A stretch of 64,000 nucleotides of DNA from Gillisella vitis (GTDB taxonomy: Bacteria > Pseudomonadota > Alphaproteobacteria > Rhizobiales > Rhizobiaceae): contig NZ_JACHLU010000007.1 in assembly GCF_014204625.1 (NCBI RefSeq), positions 143,019 to 207,018 of the forward strand. The letters are read 5' to 3'. How positions within the stretch are numbered: position 1 is the first letter of the stretch; each line of letters starts with the position of its first letter. This document shows positions 25,484 through 34,453 of the stretch, piece by piece. The position numbers were made by a program, and so were the translations under genes. The notes under the pieces are model-generated. The model worked only from the letters and a program-made list of their open reading frames with translations, had not been told where the DNA came from and searched no databases.

Positions 25484-26851
25484 TCACCGTCTCGTCCGCC
25501 CATCGTATTGTTTTACGTTATCACCGCCAAACAGCAGGCGTTGGGGGTTTCTGTCGAAATTGGTGATCGTGTTGTCAAGATTGCGCACCGTATCCCGCGT
25601 GTCATTGACCAGTGACTGAATATTGTTCAGCCCCGTCGATGAGAATCTCGAAAGGTTATCGGCAATGGGTCCGATTTTCTGATTGAGATTGTCAGCAACA
25701 GCCTTGATGGATTCCAGCGTGCGCTTTGCTTCGGCGGCCAGCGAATTGGCATCGTCTGAGCCCAGCAGAGCGTCAACCTTGGCCAAAATACCATCCACCC
25801 GTGTCGAGGCATTGTTCAGACGGTTTGAAAGCTGGGTGAAATCCGTGATGGCCTGATCAATATCAGGCTTTCTGTCTTTGACACCTGCACTGATCGACTG
25901 GAAATCGGCGGCGGCTTTACGGGCATCCGCAACCGCTGCGGACACATCATCCACCACCCGCGCGACTTTTTGCGTATCGACAGCAGCCACCAGCGCATTG
26001 ACCTTATCCAGCGATCCGTTTGCCTTGACACCAAAATCGTTGAATGTCCTGATTGTTTGATTGACGTTATCCATCGTCGCGCCAAACTTGCCAGAGGCAT
26101 CGGCCAGATTGCCGGTGGCGGTCTGGGTATTGGCCAGGATCTGGTTGACCTTGTCTTTATCCACAGCCTTCAGCAGGTCTTCAGCAGCGGCCAAGGTGGA
26201 ATCCAGCCGACCGGACAAGCCTGTTATTGTATCCGAGAGCGCACTGACGCTCTTCAGGAAGGTATCAATGCCATCGGCATTGTCGGCAAGTGCCTTTGAA
26301 AAGGTTTCGGCATTGCGCATGGTATTGGTCAAAGGGCCGCGCGCATCAGCAACAAAACCCTGAATATCGGAAATTGCAGTATCGGCTTTCCGCATGATCT
26401 TGTCGGCCGTCGCCAGAAGATTGGTCACGCTCGATTGATCAGCCACCAGCATGGCAGGCTTGCCTGTCTCCTGTGCTTTCTGGAACAGATTGTCGCCGCC
26501 GACACCACCAGCAAGCTCGACGTAAGCGGCACCGGTCAATCCCTGAATTTCCAGGACAGCCTTGGTGTTGGAGCGAATGGGCGAATCTTCGCGCACCTCT
26601 GTCTGAGCAACAGAAAAAGCCGGATCATCGTGATCGATGCTCAAACTCAGGACAGAACCGATCTGAATACCGTTAAACCGGACGGGCGAGCCAACACTCA
26701 AGCCATTGGCTGAACCGGGAATACGAATCGTCAACGGAGCCATGGGCCCACCACGTCCATATTCCGCCATCCAGTAGATGAATCCAAAGGTCGAAATGAT
26801 CACAAGAACCGTGAAAAAGCCGACGATGGTGTAATTTGCTTTGGTTTCCAT
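25484..26851 (-). CDS. mlaD: MCE-domain periplasmic lipid-binding protein (MlaD type)
   Basis: A 455-residue protein with an N-terminal membrane anchor (about residues 8-28), one MCE domain (about 38-120, with S-P-V-R-F-N-G-I-Q-I-G-S-V) and a long C-terminal helical region (about 150-440) rich in Ala, Asp and Leu that probably forms a coiled-coil barrel. MCE hexamers carry phospholipid across the periplasm. The long tail makes it more like rhizobial and LinM/Mce proteins than the short E. coli MlaD. It starts 10 bases after mlaF. Confidence 0.9.
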   Translation of the reverse strand: METKANYTIVGFFTVLVIISTFGFIYWMAEYGRGGPMAPLTIRIPGSANGLSVGSPVRFNGIQIGSVLSLSIDHDDPAFSVAQTEVREDSPIRSNTKAVLEIQGLTGAAYVELAGGVGGDNLFQKAQETGKPAMLVADQSSVTNLLATADKIMRKADTAISDIQGFVADARGPLTNTMRNAETFSKALADNADGIDTFLKSVSALSDTITGLSGRLDSTLAAAEDLLKAVDKDKVNQILANTQTATGNLADASGKFGATMDNVNQTIRTFNDFGVKANGSLDKVNALVAAVDTQKVARVVDDVSAAVADARKAAADFQSISAGVKDRKPDIDQAITDFTQLSNRLNNASTRVDGILAKVDALLGSDDANSLAAEAKRTLESIKAVADNLNQKIGPIADNLSRFSSTGLNNIQSLVNDTRDTVRNLDNTITNFDRNPQRLLFGGDNVKQYDGRTRR

Positions 26852-26861
26852 GAGATCTCAA

Positions 26862-27683
26862 TCAATCGGCCAGTGAGGCGCGAACCCCCTGCGGTTTGGG
26901 AATTGAGCGTGCTCTTTTCCCTCTGAAATAGGATTTGACCCAAGCTTCGTCACAGCTCAGCATATCCGCCAACGTTCCCTCAACCAACACACGTTTCTGC
27001 CCCAGCACCGCAATACGGTCACAGACCGAAAACAGGCTGTCCAGATCATGCGTCACCATATAAACGGTCAGGCCCAATGTGTCGCGCAACCGGGCAATCA
27101 ATTCATCAAACTCGGCAGCACCAATCGGGTCAAGGCCCGATGTTGGCTCATCCAGAAACACCAGATCGGGATCAAGCGCGAGTGCGCGCGCAAGTGCTGC
27201 GCGTTTGATCATTCCGCCTGAAAGCTCTGACGGGTACTTGTTGCCGGCATCGGCTGGCAAACCCACCATCTCGATTTTAAGATAGGCAAGCTCGTCCATC
27301 AGCCATTTGGGCAGATTCAGATATTCCCGCATGGGAAGCTGGATATTTTCCTTCACAGTCAGGGATGAAAACAGCGCCCCCTGCTGAAACAGGACCCCAA
27401 GGCGCGTATCAAGATCAGTGCGCTGGGCTGCACTGCATTTGTCGTAATCCGCGCCCAGGATTTCAATGCGGCCCTCGCGTCTTGGCAAAAGCCTGAGCAC
27501 AGTGCGCATCAAGACAGATTTACCGGCACCGGATGCCCCAACGAATCCCAGAATCTCGCCGCGATAAACATCCAGATCCAGCTTGTCGAGAACAAGCTTG
27601 TCTCCGAAACCAACCGTGAGACCGCGAACGGAAAGAACGCTTTCGCGCTTATCTGGCTCAACTGTGTTGTGTTGCTGCTCCAC
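26862..27683 (-). CDS. mlaF: Phospholipid ABC transporter ATP-binding protein (MlaF type)
   Basis: A 273-residue ABC ATPase that powers lipid transport at the inner membrane. Walker A G-A-S-G-A-G-K-S (about 49-56), Q loop F-Q-Q-G near 97, signature L-S-G-G-M near 153, Walker B D-L-V-F-L-D-E-P-T-S-G-L-D-P near 175 and the switch H in V-T-H-D-L. A MlaF-type product is expected from the M-I-K-R-A-A-L-A-R following the signature. The start is GTG (27683) after GAGGG. It lies between mlaE and mlaD, with 9- and 10-base gaps. Confidence 0.93.
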   Translation of the reverse strand: MEQQHNTVEPDKRESVLSVRGLTVGFGDKLVLDKLDLDVYRGEILGFVGASGAGKSVLMRTVLRLLPRREGRIEILGADYDKCSAAQRTDLDTRLGVLFQQGALFSSLTVKENIQLPMREYLNLPKWLMDELAYLKIEMVGLPADAGNKYPSELSGGMIKRAALARALALDPDLVFLDEPTSGLDPIGAAEFDELIARLRDTLGLTVYMVTHDLDSLFSVCDRIAVLGQKRVLVEGTLADMLSCDEAWVKSYFRGKRARSIPKPQGVRASLAD

Positions 27684-27692
27684 ATCGCCCTC

Positions 27693-28823
27693 TTAAAAAT
27701 CGATTGCGGCGTAGAACATGGCGAAAAGCCCGTCCATCAGGATAACGACAAAAATAGACTTTACCACCGACTTTGTCACATGTTGGCCCAGAGATTCGGC
27801 GCTGCCACCCACTTTCATGCCCTCAACAGCAGCAACAATACTGATCACGACGGCCATGAACGGCGCCTTGATCAATCCTGCGGCCAATGTCGTATAATCC
27901 ACGGCATCATGCAAACGGGAGACAAACACCTGAAAGGTAATGCCCGAATAAGCCCAACTGACAACGGCGGCACCATAGAGCGCTGCGAAATTGGCAATCA
28001 CGGTCAAAAGTGGCAGCACTATCACCAGAGCAATAATGCGCGGCAGCACAAGCACACCAATCGGATTAAGGCCGATCACCTTCAGGGCATCGACCTCCTC
28101 GCGCATCTTCATCGAACCGATTTCGGCGGTAATGGCACTCCCAGACCGGCCCGCAACCATAATAGCCGTCAGCAAAACGCCAATTTCGCGCAGTTGCAAA
28201 ATGCCAACGAGATCGACAACAAAGACTTCAGCACCGAAATAGCGTAGCTGAAACGCCCCCTGCTGCGCAATGATTGCGCCAATCAGAAAGGACATCAGCA
28301 GAATAATAGGCACGGCGCGAACGCCCATGTGGTCCATCTGATTGACAACAGAGGCAAAAGACGCACTCCGTCCGCGTTTTTCCTTGGATTGCGCCCCCCG
28401 CACGGCCGAGCCAAGCACATAGCTCATCGCTACAATATCGTGCCAGATGCTGACCGAAAAGTGACCAACGGGAGACAAAAGTGTTTCAACCAAGGAATGA
28501 CGCACATGCGCAGGCTTTGAAAGCTCTGGCTGTTCAGGCAGGGCCGCAATCAGCTCCCGCATGACATCGCTGCCACCAACGACTTTTGCGTCACCATGCC
28601 CGGCCGCCGCCAGCTGCATACGCCGGATGAGCCATGCACCCGATGTATCAAGCCTGGAAATGCCAGAAATATCGATTTCGACCCTGCCATGCGAATCAGT
28701 ACGCAAGCCGTCAAGCTGGCCAAGAACGGTATCTATTGTCGTATTGCGCCAAACACCCGACAAAAGAAGCCTTTGTCCGGCCCCACCATCAAGCTGCTCG
28801 ACATCAATCGCTGCATTGTCCAT
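27693..28823 (-). CDS. mlaE: Phospholipid ABC transporter permease with N-terminal STAS domain (MlaE type)
   Basis: About 376 residues. The first 110 form a STAS-like domain (V-E-I-D-I-S-G-I-S-R-L-D-T-S-G-A-W), the counterpart of E. coli MlaB fused to the permease. The rest is the MlaE fold with five to six membrane helices and conserved G-R-S-G-S-A-I-T-A-E-I-G-S-M near residue 230. It leads the mlaE-mlaF-mlaD-lipoprotein operon. The longest frame begins with TTG five codons earlier; the ATG at 28821-28823 was chosen, with a weak ribosome site either way. Confidence 0.92.
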   Translation of the reverse strand: MDNAAIDVEQLDGGAGQRLLLSGVWRNTTIDTVLGQLDGLRTDSHGRVEIDISGISRLDTSGAWLIRRMQLAAAGHGDAKVVGGSDVMRELIAALPEQPELSKPAHVRHSLVETLLSPVGHFSVSIWHDIVAMSYVLGSAVRGAQSKEKRGRSASFASVVNQMDHMGVRAVPIILLMSFLIGAIIAQQGAFQLRYFGAEVFVVDLVGILQLREIGVLLTAIMVAGRSGSAITAEIGSMKMREEVDALKVIGLNPIGVLVLPRIIALVIVLPLLTVIANFAALYGAAVVSWAYSGITFQVFVSRLHDAVDYTTLAAGLIKAPFMAVVISIVAAVEGMKVGGSAESLGQHVTKSVVKSIFVVILMDGLFAMFYAAIDF

Positions 28824-28857
28824 TGGACCGGAACTCAAGTTTTACGAACTTTCAGAG

Positions 28858-28897
28858 GCTTATCTCACAAGATAAGCATGACCGCTCACCGGTCATG
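28858..28897 (-). promoter_or_regulatory. Two adjacent dyads upstream of the mla operon
   Basis: GCTTATC-TCACAA-GATAAGC (28858-28877) and CATGACCG-CTCAC-CGGTCATG (28877-28897), both perfect, lie 35-75 bases before the mlaE start. They could be operators or 5' leader hairpins of the mla operon. Confidence 0.4.
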
Positions 28898-29025
28898 ATC
28901 TGCCGACTATACCTTGGTTGATCGACAATTCCAGCCATAACAAGAGGTAAAAGTGATGAAACCCGTTATCGCACACTTCAATTCACAGCCTTTTATGATC
29001 AATAACCATTTCAAGGCCAAGAACA

Positions 29026-29904
29026 TCAGGCACTTTGCCTCTCAGCGGCGATTGCCACGTCTGCCGGAAAGCCCCGAATCGGCTCCATTGGCGCAAGAAG
29101 CTGCGGCTCGGATACCGCTCCATAGCGCTTGCCCCATTCGATCAGCTCGAACGTGCCATCAAAGTTTTCAACAATGGCCGTGCAGCTTTCAACCCAATCG
29201 CCGGTATTGATATAGTGAATCCCGTCGACATGCTCCATGACGGCATGGTGAATATGGCCGCAAATGACGCCATCCACATCGTTGCGTCGCGCTTCTTCCG
29301 CCACAACCTTCTGAAATTCACCAATAAAATTCACAGCATGTTTGACCTGCAACTTCGCCCAGGCCGAGAAGGACCAGTAGCGCAAACCCAAACGACGGCG
29401 AATGGCAGATAACACCACATTGATGGCAATCGCCATGTCGTAAGCCCAATCGCCCAGATAAGCCAGAAGACGGGCATTGCGCACCACAACGTCAAACTGA
29501 TCACCATGCAACACAAGGTAGCGTTTATTGTCGGCAGTTTCATAAATCATCCGGTCCAGCACCTCGATACCACCGAAGTGCATACCGGGAAAATCCCTGA
29601 GGAATTCGTCGTGATTGCCCGGAATGTAAATAATTCGCGTGCCCTTGCGAGCCTTGCGCAACAGTTTTTGAACGACATCGTTACAGCCTTGCGGCCAGTA
29701 CCAGCTGCGCTTCAAACGCCAGCCATCCACAATATCTCCAACAAGGATGATTGTATTCGCGTCATAGTAGCGTAAAAAGTCCAGAAGGAAATCCGTCTTG
29801 GCTGCCTTGGAGCCAAGATGCACATCTGAAATGAAGAGGGTTCTCACATGCCGCGTTTCGGGTTCAATGCTCACGGGAAGGATCCTTTTACGGTCTGCGT
29901 CCAT
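29026..29904 (-). CDS. LpxH-like metallophosphoesterase (UDP-2,3-diacylglucosamine diphosphatase family)
   Basis: A 292-residue calcineurin-like phosphoesterase. Metal-site motifs in order: I-S-D-V-H-L-G (about 25-31), V-G-D-I-V-D-G-W (about 54-61), P-G-N-H-D (about 94-98), H-G-D-Q near 134 and C-G-H-I-H near 218. The G-D-I-V-D-G-W and W-P-Q-G-C-N segments are typical of the LpxH-like group in rhizobia. In lipid A synthesis LpxH cleaves UDP-2,3-diacylglucosamine, but alphaproteobacteria mainly use LpxI, so the actual substrate here is open. It is a single gene between the mla operon and maeB. Confidence 0.82.
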   Translation of the reverse strand: MDADRKRILPVSIEPETRHVRTLFISDVHLGSKAAKTDFLLDFLRYYDANTIILVGDIVDGWRLKRSWYWPQGCNDVVQKLLRKARKGTRIIYIPGNHDEFLRDFPGMHFGGIEVLDRMIYETADNKRYLVLHGDQFDVVVRNARLLAYLGDWAYDMAIAINVVLSAIRRRLGLRYWSFSAWAKLQVKHAVNFIGEFQKVVAEEARRNDVDGVICGHIHHAVMEHVDGIHYINTGDWVESCTAIVENFDGTFELIEWGKRYGAVSEPQLLAPMEPIRGFPADVAIAAERQSA

Positions 29905-30139
29905 ACCTTTTCAAAATCAGACTCGTGTTTCAGGAAGATGACACTCAAGCAGGCCTTGTGGTTTTGTCATCCCATAGCAATTTGAATGTCTTTATTTTAT
30001 CACCAACCACGAACTCCAGAACGCAGGGTGATGCCAGGATTACTCCACAACGGAACACATCAAGGCTCACCATTCTCGCACCACATCCGAAATATGTTCT
30101 GGTCCACAGGCAGTTTTGTTGTATTTAGGAAGCCTATCA

Positions 30140-32467
30140 ATGAACGATGAACCGGCAAAAATCATGACTGACGACAAGACCAAAACATCGCCGACCTCTG
30201 GTGATCTGGATGAACAGGCCCTGTTTTACCACCTTCACCCGCGTCCGGGTAAGCTGGAAATCCAGGCAACCAAACCGCTTGGCAATCAGCGTGATCTCGC
30301 GCTGGCCTATTCTCCTGGCGTTGCAGCCCCCTGTCTGGCAATCCGGGATAACCCGCAGGCTGCGGATGATTATACCGCCCGCGCCAATCTTGTCGCCGTC
30401 ATCTCCAATGGTACGGCCGTTCTCGGGCTTGGTAATATTGGCCCTCTGGCCTCCAAGCCGGTGATGGAAGGCAAAGCTGTTCTGTTCAAGAAGTTTGCGG
30501 GCATTGATGTGTTTGACATCGAAGTGGATGCCCTGACCGTAGACGGCATGGTTTCCACCGTGGCAGCACTTGAGCCAACCTTTGGCGGCATCAATCTGGA
30601 AGACATCAAGGCCCCTGAATGCTTTGAAATCGAACAGCAATTGCGCGAGCGCATGAACATTCCGGTGTTTCATGACGATCAGCATGGCACCGCCATTATT
30701 GTGGCGGCCGCGATTCTGAACGGTCTGGAACTGGCTGGTAAATCCATTGCTGATGTGAAAGTCGTCACCTCCGGCGCCGGTGCTGCGGCCCTTGCCTGCC
30801 TTAATCTTTTGGTGGCGCTGGGTGTAAAGCGTGAAAACATCTGGGTGCATGACATTGAAGGCCTTGTTTACAAGGGCCGCAATGAATTGATGGACCCCTG
30901 GAAAGAGATTTACGCGCAGGAAAGCGACAAGCGCGTGCTGGCTGAAAGCATTGGCGGTGCCGATGTGTTCCTTGGCCTGTCTGCCGCAGGTGTTCTGAAA
31001 CAGGAACTTCTGGTGCAGATGGCACCCAATCCATTGATCATGGCGCTGGCCAATCCCAAGCCCGAAATCATGCCGGAGGAAGCACGTAGCGCCCGCCCCG
31101 ATGCAATGATCTGCACCGGCCGGTCAGACTATCCCAATCAGGTCAACAACGTCCTGTGCTTTCCCTATATCTTCCGCGGTGCGCTGGATTGCGGCGCAAC
31201 AACCATCAACGAAGAGATGAAAATGGCTGCGGTCAAGGCCATTGCCGCGCTGGCGCGCGAGGAAGTGTCGGAAGTGGCGGCCAAGGCCTATACCGGCGAC
31301 ACACCAACCTTTGGTGCCGAATATCTCATTCCGTCGCCGTTTGATCCGCGTCTCATTCTGCGCATTGCGCCTGCGGTTGCAAAGGCGGCCGAGGAAAGCG
31401 GCGTCGCCCGCCGCCCGATTGCCGATTACGATGCCTATCTGGACAAGCTGAGCCGGTTTGTGTTCCGCTCCGGCTTCATCATGAAGCCGATTTTTGCCAC
31501 CGCAAAAATCGCCGCCAAAAAGCGGGTTATCTTTGCCGAGGGCGAGGATGAGCGCGTCCTGCGCGCCGCGCAGGTGCTGCTGGAAGACGGGATTGGCGAG
31601 CCAATTCTGATTGGTCGTCCATCGATCGTTGAGGCACGCCTGCAACGATTTGGCCTTCGCATTCGTCCCCATGCGGATTTTCAGATCATCAATCCGGAAG
31701 ATGATCCACGCTATCGTGACTATGTCGAGGATTATTTCTCCATTGTTGGTCGCGCCGGCATCAACATGGAAGCGGCCCGCACCATCGTGCGCACCAACAC
31801 CACGGTTATTGGTGCTCTGGCGGTCAAGCGTGGCGAAGCCGATGCGCTGATCTGCGGCGTTGAAGGCCGCTTTGACAAGCATGTGCGTGATGTTCGCCAG
31901 ATTCTGGGCAAAAAGCCGGGTGTTCGGGATTTCTCCGGTCTGAGCCTGCTGATTTCCCAGCGCGGTGCCATTTTCATGACGGATACGTTCGTCACAGAGA
32001 ATCCGCCTGCGGAAGAAATTGCCGAAATGACCATCCTTGCTGCCGAAACGATCCGCCGTTTTGGCATCATTCCCAAAGCCGCGCTGTTGTCTCACTCCAA
32101 TTTCGGATCGAGAAACTCTGAAAGCGCACGCAAGATGCGGGCAGCGCTCGAGATTCTGCGCACGGAAATGCCCGATCTTGAGGTCGATGGTGAAATGCAA
32201 GGTGGCTCGGCCCTGTCAGAAACATTGCGTCGACGCGCCATGCCAAACAGCAACCTGACAGGCGAAGCAAATCTGCTGGTTTTCCCAAATCTGGATTCGG
32301 CCAATATCTCGCTGGGTCTTATGCGCTCCATGACCGACGCCCTGCATGTGGGCCCGATCCTGCTGGGTGCCGCCCAGCCTGCTCACGTGCTGTCAACCTC
32401 CGTCACCTCACGCGGCGTTGTCAACATGGCCGCATTGGCCGTGGTTGAAGCCAATCAGGTGAGCTAG
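30140..32467 (+). CDS. maeB: NADP-dependent malic enzyme with phosphotransacetylase-like domain
   Basis: Decarboxylates malate to pyruvate with NADP. The 775-residue protein has a malic N-terminal domain (about 20-160, with [12 protein letters not shown]), an NAD(P)-binding domain (about 170-430) and a C-terminal phosphotransacetylase-like region (about 450-770, with [12 protein letters not shown] and S-N-F-G-S). The fused tail is the normal MaeB/TME layout of rhizobia and is regulatory rather than a working Pta. The longest frame starts eight codons earlier; the ATG at 30140 follows AGGAAG. Confidence 0.96.
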   Translation: MNDEPAKIMTDDKTKTSPTSGDLDEQALFYHLHPRPGKLEIQATKPLGNQRDLALAYSPGVAAPCLAIRDNPQAADDYTARANLVAVISNGTAVLGLGNIGPLASKPVMEGKAVLFKKFAGIDVFDIEVDALTVDGMVSTVAALEPTFGGINLEDIKAPECFEIEQQLRERMNIPVFHDDQHGTAIIVAAAILNGLELAGKSIADVKVVTSGAGAAALACLNLLVALGVKRENIWVHDIEGLVYKGRNELMDPWKEIYAQESDKRVLAESIGGADVFLGLSAAGVLKQELLVQMAPNPLIMALANPKPEIMPEEARSARPDAMICTGRSDYPNQVNNVLCFPYIFRGALDCGATTINEEMKMAAVKAIAALAREEVSEVAAKAYTGDTPTFGAEYLIPSPFDPRLILRIAPAVAKAAEESGVARRPIADYDAYLDKLSRFVFRSGFIMKPIFATAKIAAKKRVIFAEGEDERVLRAAQVLLEDGIGEPILIGRPSIVEARLQRFGLRIRPHADFQIINPEDDPRYRDYVEDYFSIVGRAGINMEAARTIVRTNTTVIGALAVKRGEADALICGVEGRFDKHVRDVRQILGKKPGVRDFSGLSLLISQRGAIFMTDTFVTENPPAEEIAEMTILAAETIRRFGIIPKAALLSHSNFGSRNSESARKMRAALEILRTEMPDLEVDGEMQGGSALSETLRRRAMPNSNLTGEANLLVFPNLDSANISLGLMRSMTDALHVGPILLGAAQPAHVLSTSVTSRGVVNMAALAVVEANQVS

Positions 32468-32570
32468 AGTTTATAAAGAAAAGTGGTCAGCGGTTTTCCC
32501 GCAAAGACAACCGAAAACAAAGGAACGATAGGTCTGTCTGGTGCAATCTGAACCTGACAGACTCTGGACA

Positions 32571-32606
32571 AAGCCCCGGCCTTAAAACGCCGGGGTTTCT
32601 TCTTGA
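32571..32606 (+). terminator. Rho-independent terminator after maeB
   Basis: Stem AAGCCCCGGC / GCCGGGGTTT (one G-U) with an 8-base loop and a TTTCTTCTT tail, about 100 bases past the maeB stop. Confidence 0.82.
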
Positions 32607-32722
32607 TAATGTCATTTGAAAAATCGATTCAGACGTTTTGGTCCGAGATTGCAGACCCCTAAAAATTGCAGGGCAGAGTTTCGGTTGATCCGTGGACATT
32701 TTGACGTAATGGTAGAAAAATA

Positions 32723-32743
32723 ACCCCAGAAAATTTGTGGGGT
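32723..32743 (+). promoter_or_regulatory. 21-bp dyad over the luxR ribosome site (lux-box-like)
   Basis: From 32723 to 32743 nine of ten base pairs are symmetric around one central base: ACCCCA then AAA on the left, TTT then TGGGGT on the right. Size and symmetry fit a LuxR-type box, but the position, ending four bases before the luxR ATG and covering its GGGG ribosome site, would make it a repressing or leader element. Confidence 0.45.
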
Positions 32744-32747
32744 ATTG

Positions 32748-33488
32748 ATGTTTAATAACAACATATATTTTGATTTACTGGATTGGCTGGATACAGCGCA
32801 GCATACCCCGCCTCTCGATTTCCTGAAACGCCTGCAAACAAGCTATGGCCTTGCTGGCTGCCTCTATATTGATGCGGCCTTTACGACATGCGGCCTGTTT
32901 GTACATCGCCACCAGCATAGCTTTGACAAGGCGGCAGAGAGATCTCTTGAGCATCTGGGGCAACCCATCCTGAGCAATGTTCTTTCGCAATTGATCCGGG
33001 CAATCGAACCTGTCGATATGGAAGATCTGCCACAGATGGATAAGGATTGCATGGTTGTGCGCAACAAATTGCGTGATCTCAATCTGCCGGAACGCGCCGT
33101 GAGCTATCCACTGCTTTCTCACGATGGGCGCGGTGCCATTTTTGTAATCGCTCACACTCTTCCCCTTGATGAGTGGCAGGATTTCCGCCGTTGTTATGAT
33201 CGGGACATTCATCGCCTGGCGGGGAAATTTCATGCAGGTCTGATCAAGACCTTTGATGGCAGCAAAGGCGAAGCAACAGGCAAACTGACGCGCCGTGAAC
33301 AAGAAACCCTGCGCTGGACTGCCGCGGGCAAAAGCTATTGGGAAACCTCGGTGATTCTGGGTATTTCAGAACGCACCGTGCGCTATTTCATGGCCAATGC
33401 CCGTAACAAGCTTGATGCCGTCTCCAATACCCAAGCCGTGGCCAAGGCTGTCTGGCAGGGCTTGATACCACCCGACCAGCATGATTAG
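32748..33488 (+). CDS. LuxR-family quorum-sensing regulator
   Basis: A 246-residue regulator lying directly upstream of a luxI gene on the same strand. The C-terminal helix-turn-helix (about 180-240) is clear: L-T-R-R-E-Q-E-T-L-R-W-T-A-A-G-K-S, I-L-G-I-S-E-R-T-V-R-Y-F, with the Glu, Leu and Gly conserved in LuxR proteins. The N-terminal part (about 10-160) has the length of an autoinducer-binding domain, but I do not find the usual W-x3-Y ... D-P acyl-HSL contact pattern, so the ligand site is divergent. The layout matches sinR-sinI, cinR-cinI and avsR-avsI of Rhizobiaceae. ATG at 32748 chosen over a TTG one codon earlier. Confidence 0.88.
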   Translation: MFNNNIYFDLLDWLDTAQHTPPLDFLKRLQTSYGLAGCLYIDAAFTTCGLFVHRHQHSFDKAAERSLEHLGQPILSNVLSQLIRAIEPVDMEDLPQMDKDCMVVRNKLRDLNLPERAVSYPLLSHDGRGAIFVIAHTLPLDEWQDFRRCYDRDIHRLAGKFHAGLIKTFDGSKGEATGKLTRREQETLRWTAAGKSYWETSVILGISERTVRYFMANARNKLDAVSNTQAVAKAVWQGLIPPDQHD

Positions 33489-33573
33489 CAGCATTTTTGC
33501 ATCAATATCATGACAGAAAGCAATCACGTTTCACATCAAAATAATGACCATGTAGAATCGAAAATCAATACGT

Positions 33574-33579
33574 TATAAT
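33574..33579 (+). promoter_or_regulatory. Candidate -10 box of luxI
   Basis: A perfect TATAAT lies 87 bases before the luxI start; the -35 region 17 bases upstream (TGTAGA) is poor. That is usual for activator-dependent luxI promoters. No clear lux box was found in the 33489-33666 spacer. Confidence 0.35.
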
Positions 33580-33666
33580 TGCACAAAAATAAACTGTCTC
33601 TACCGTCAGTTTTATTTCAAATCTTTTTTCTGCAAGCTCAAAACTTCCCAAGACAAGGAGTTGAGC

Positions 33667-34311
33667 GTGATAAAGATTTTGAACGGCAAACATAAACAGA
33701 CCCAGCAAGCGTCTCTCGCTGACATGTTTCGGCTGCGCAAAAAAGTTTTCCATGATCTGTTGAAATGGGATGTCCTTGTGCAAGGGGATTTCGAGATGGA
33801 TCATTACGACGATGCAAATCCGATCTATGTCATGTCTTATGATGATAAGAGCGGGCGTTTGCGTGGCGCATTGCGGCTTTTGCCAACGCTTGGGCCGAAT
33901 ATGCTGGATGATACATTTCCGATTCTGCTGGATAGCCAACCGGAAATTCGCAGTGCTGCAATCTGGGAGTCCAGTCGCTTTTGTATCGACCCAGACATTT
34001 CGCTGGATCGCTCATCCAATCAAGTCAGCGTTGCAGCAGCCGAGCTGATGTGTGGTGTGGGCGAGTTGGGTCTTGCGTCGGGGCTCAGCCACATTGTCAC
34101 GGTCACGGATGTCTTTCTGGAGCGCATGTTCCGCCGCATGGGCTGCCCGGGCGAACGCATAGGTCAACCCCATAAAATCGGCTCCGTCCATGCTGTTGCC
34201 ATTGCCTGGGAAGTCAATCAGGACATGCTGGATGGCATGAAACAGGTTGCCACCATTTCCGGTGATCTGCTGCCAGTACCGATGTCGCTGGAACAGGCAA
34301 GAGCCGCTTGA
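33667..34311 (+). CDS. Acyl-homoserine-lactone synthase (LuxI family)
   Basis: Makes N-acyl-homoserine lactone from S-adenosylmethionine and an acyl carrier protein substrate. The 214-residue protein has the conserved LuxI positions in F-R-L-R-K-K-V-F (Arg 24, Phe 28), Trp 34, D-F-E-M-D (41-45), R-G-A-L-R-L-L-P and W-E-S-S-R-F. The GTG at 33667 is chosen because AAGGAG ends six bases before it; a TTG two codons earlier would touch that site. It resembles long-chain AHL synthases of the CinI/SinI/AvsI type by context, but the acyl chain cannot be read. A strong terminator follows and no cinS-like small gene is seen. Confidence 0.95.
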   Translation: MIKILNGKHKQTQQASLADMFRLRKKVFHDLLKWDVLVQGDFEMDHYDDANPIYVMSYDDKSGRLRGALRLLPTLGPNMLDDTFPILLDSQPEIRSAAIWESSRFCIDPDISLDRSSNQVSVAAAELMCGVGELGLASGLSHIVTVTDVFLERMFRRMGCPGERIGQPHKIGSVHAVAIAWEVNQDMLDGMKQVATISGDLLPVPMSLEQARAA

Positions 34312-34327
34312 GCCATTCTGCCCGACA

Positions 34328-34359
34328 CAAAAGGCCACAGCCCTCCCTGTGGCCTTTTG
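34328..34359 (+). terminator. Rho-independent terminator of luxI
   Basis: Perfect 13-bp stem CAAAAGGCCACAG / CTGTGGCCTTTTG with a 6-base loop, 16 bases after the luxI stop. Confidence 0.88.
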
Positions 34360-34453
34360 CACTCTGCCAAACATCAAAAGGGGTTTGCGATTGCAATGCT
34401 CGCCCCTATACTCCACAATTGGTTTTTATCGATAAACCGACTGTTGGATATGT

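Noticed and set aside
31124..32200. 358-codon minus-strand open frame inside maeB
   Set aside because: Complement of the well-supported PTA-like domain of maeB; no ribosome site or motif.
33489..33666. lux box in the luxI promoter
   Set aside because: No 18-20 bp dyad with lux-box character was found in the spacer; only a -10 box could be supported.
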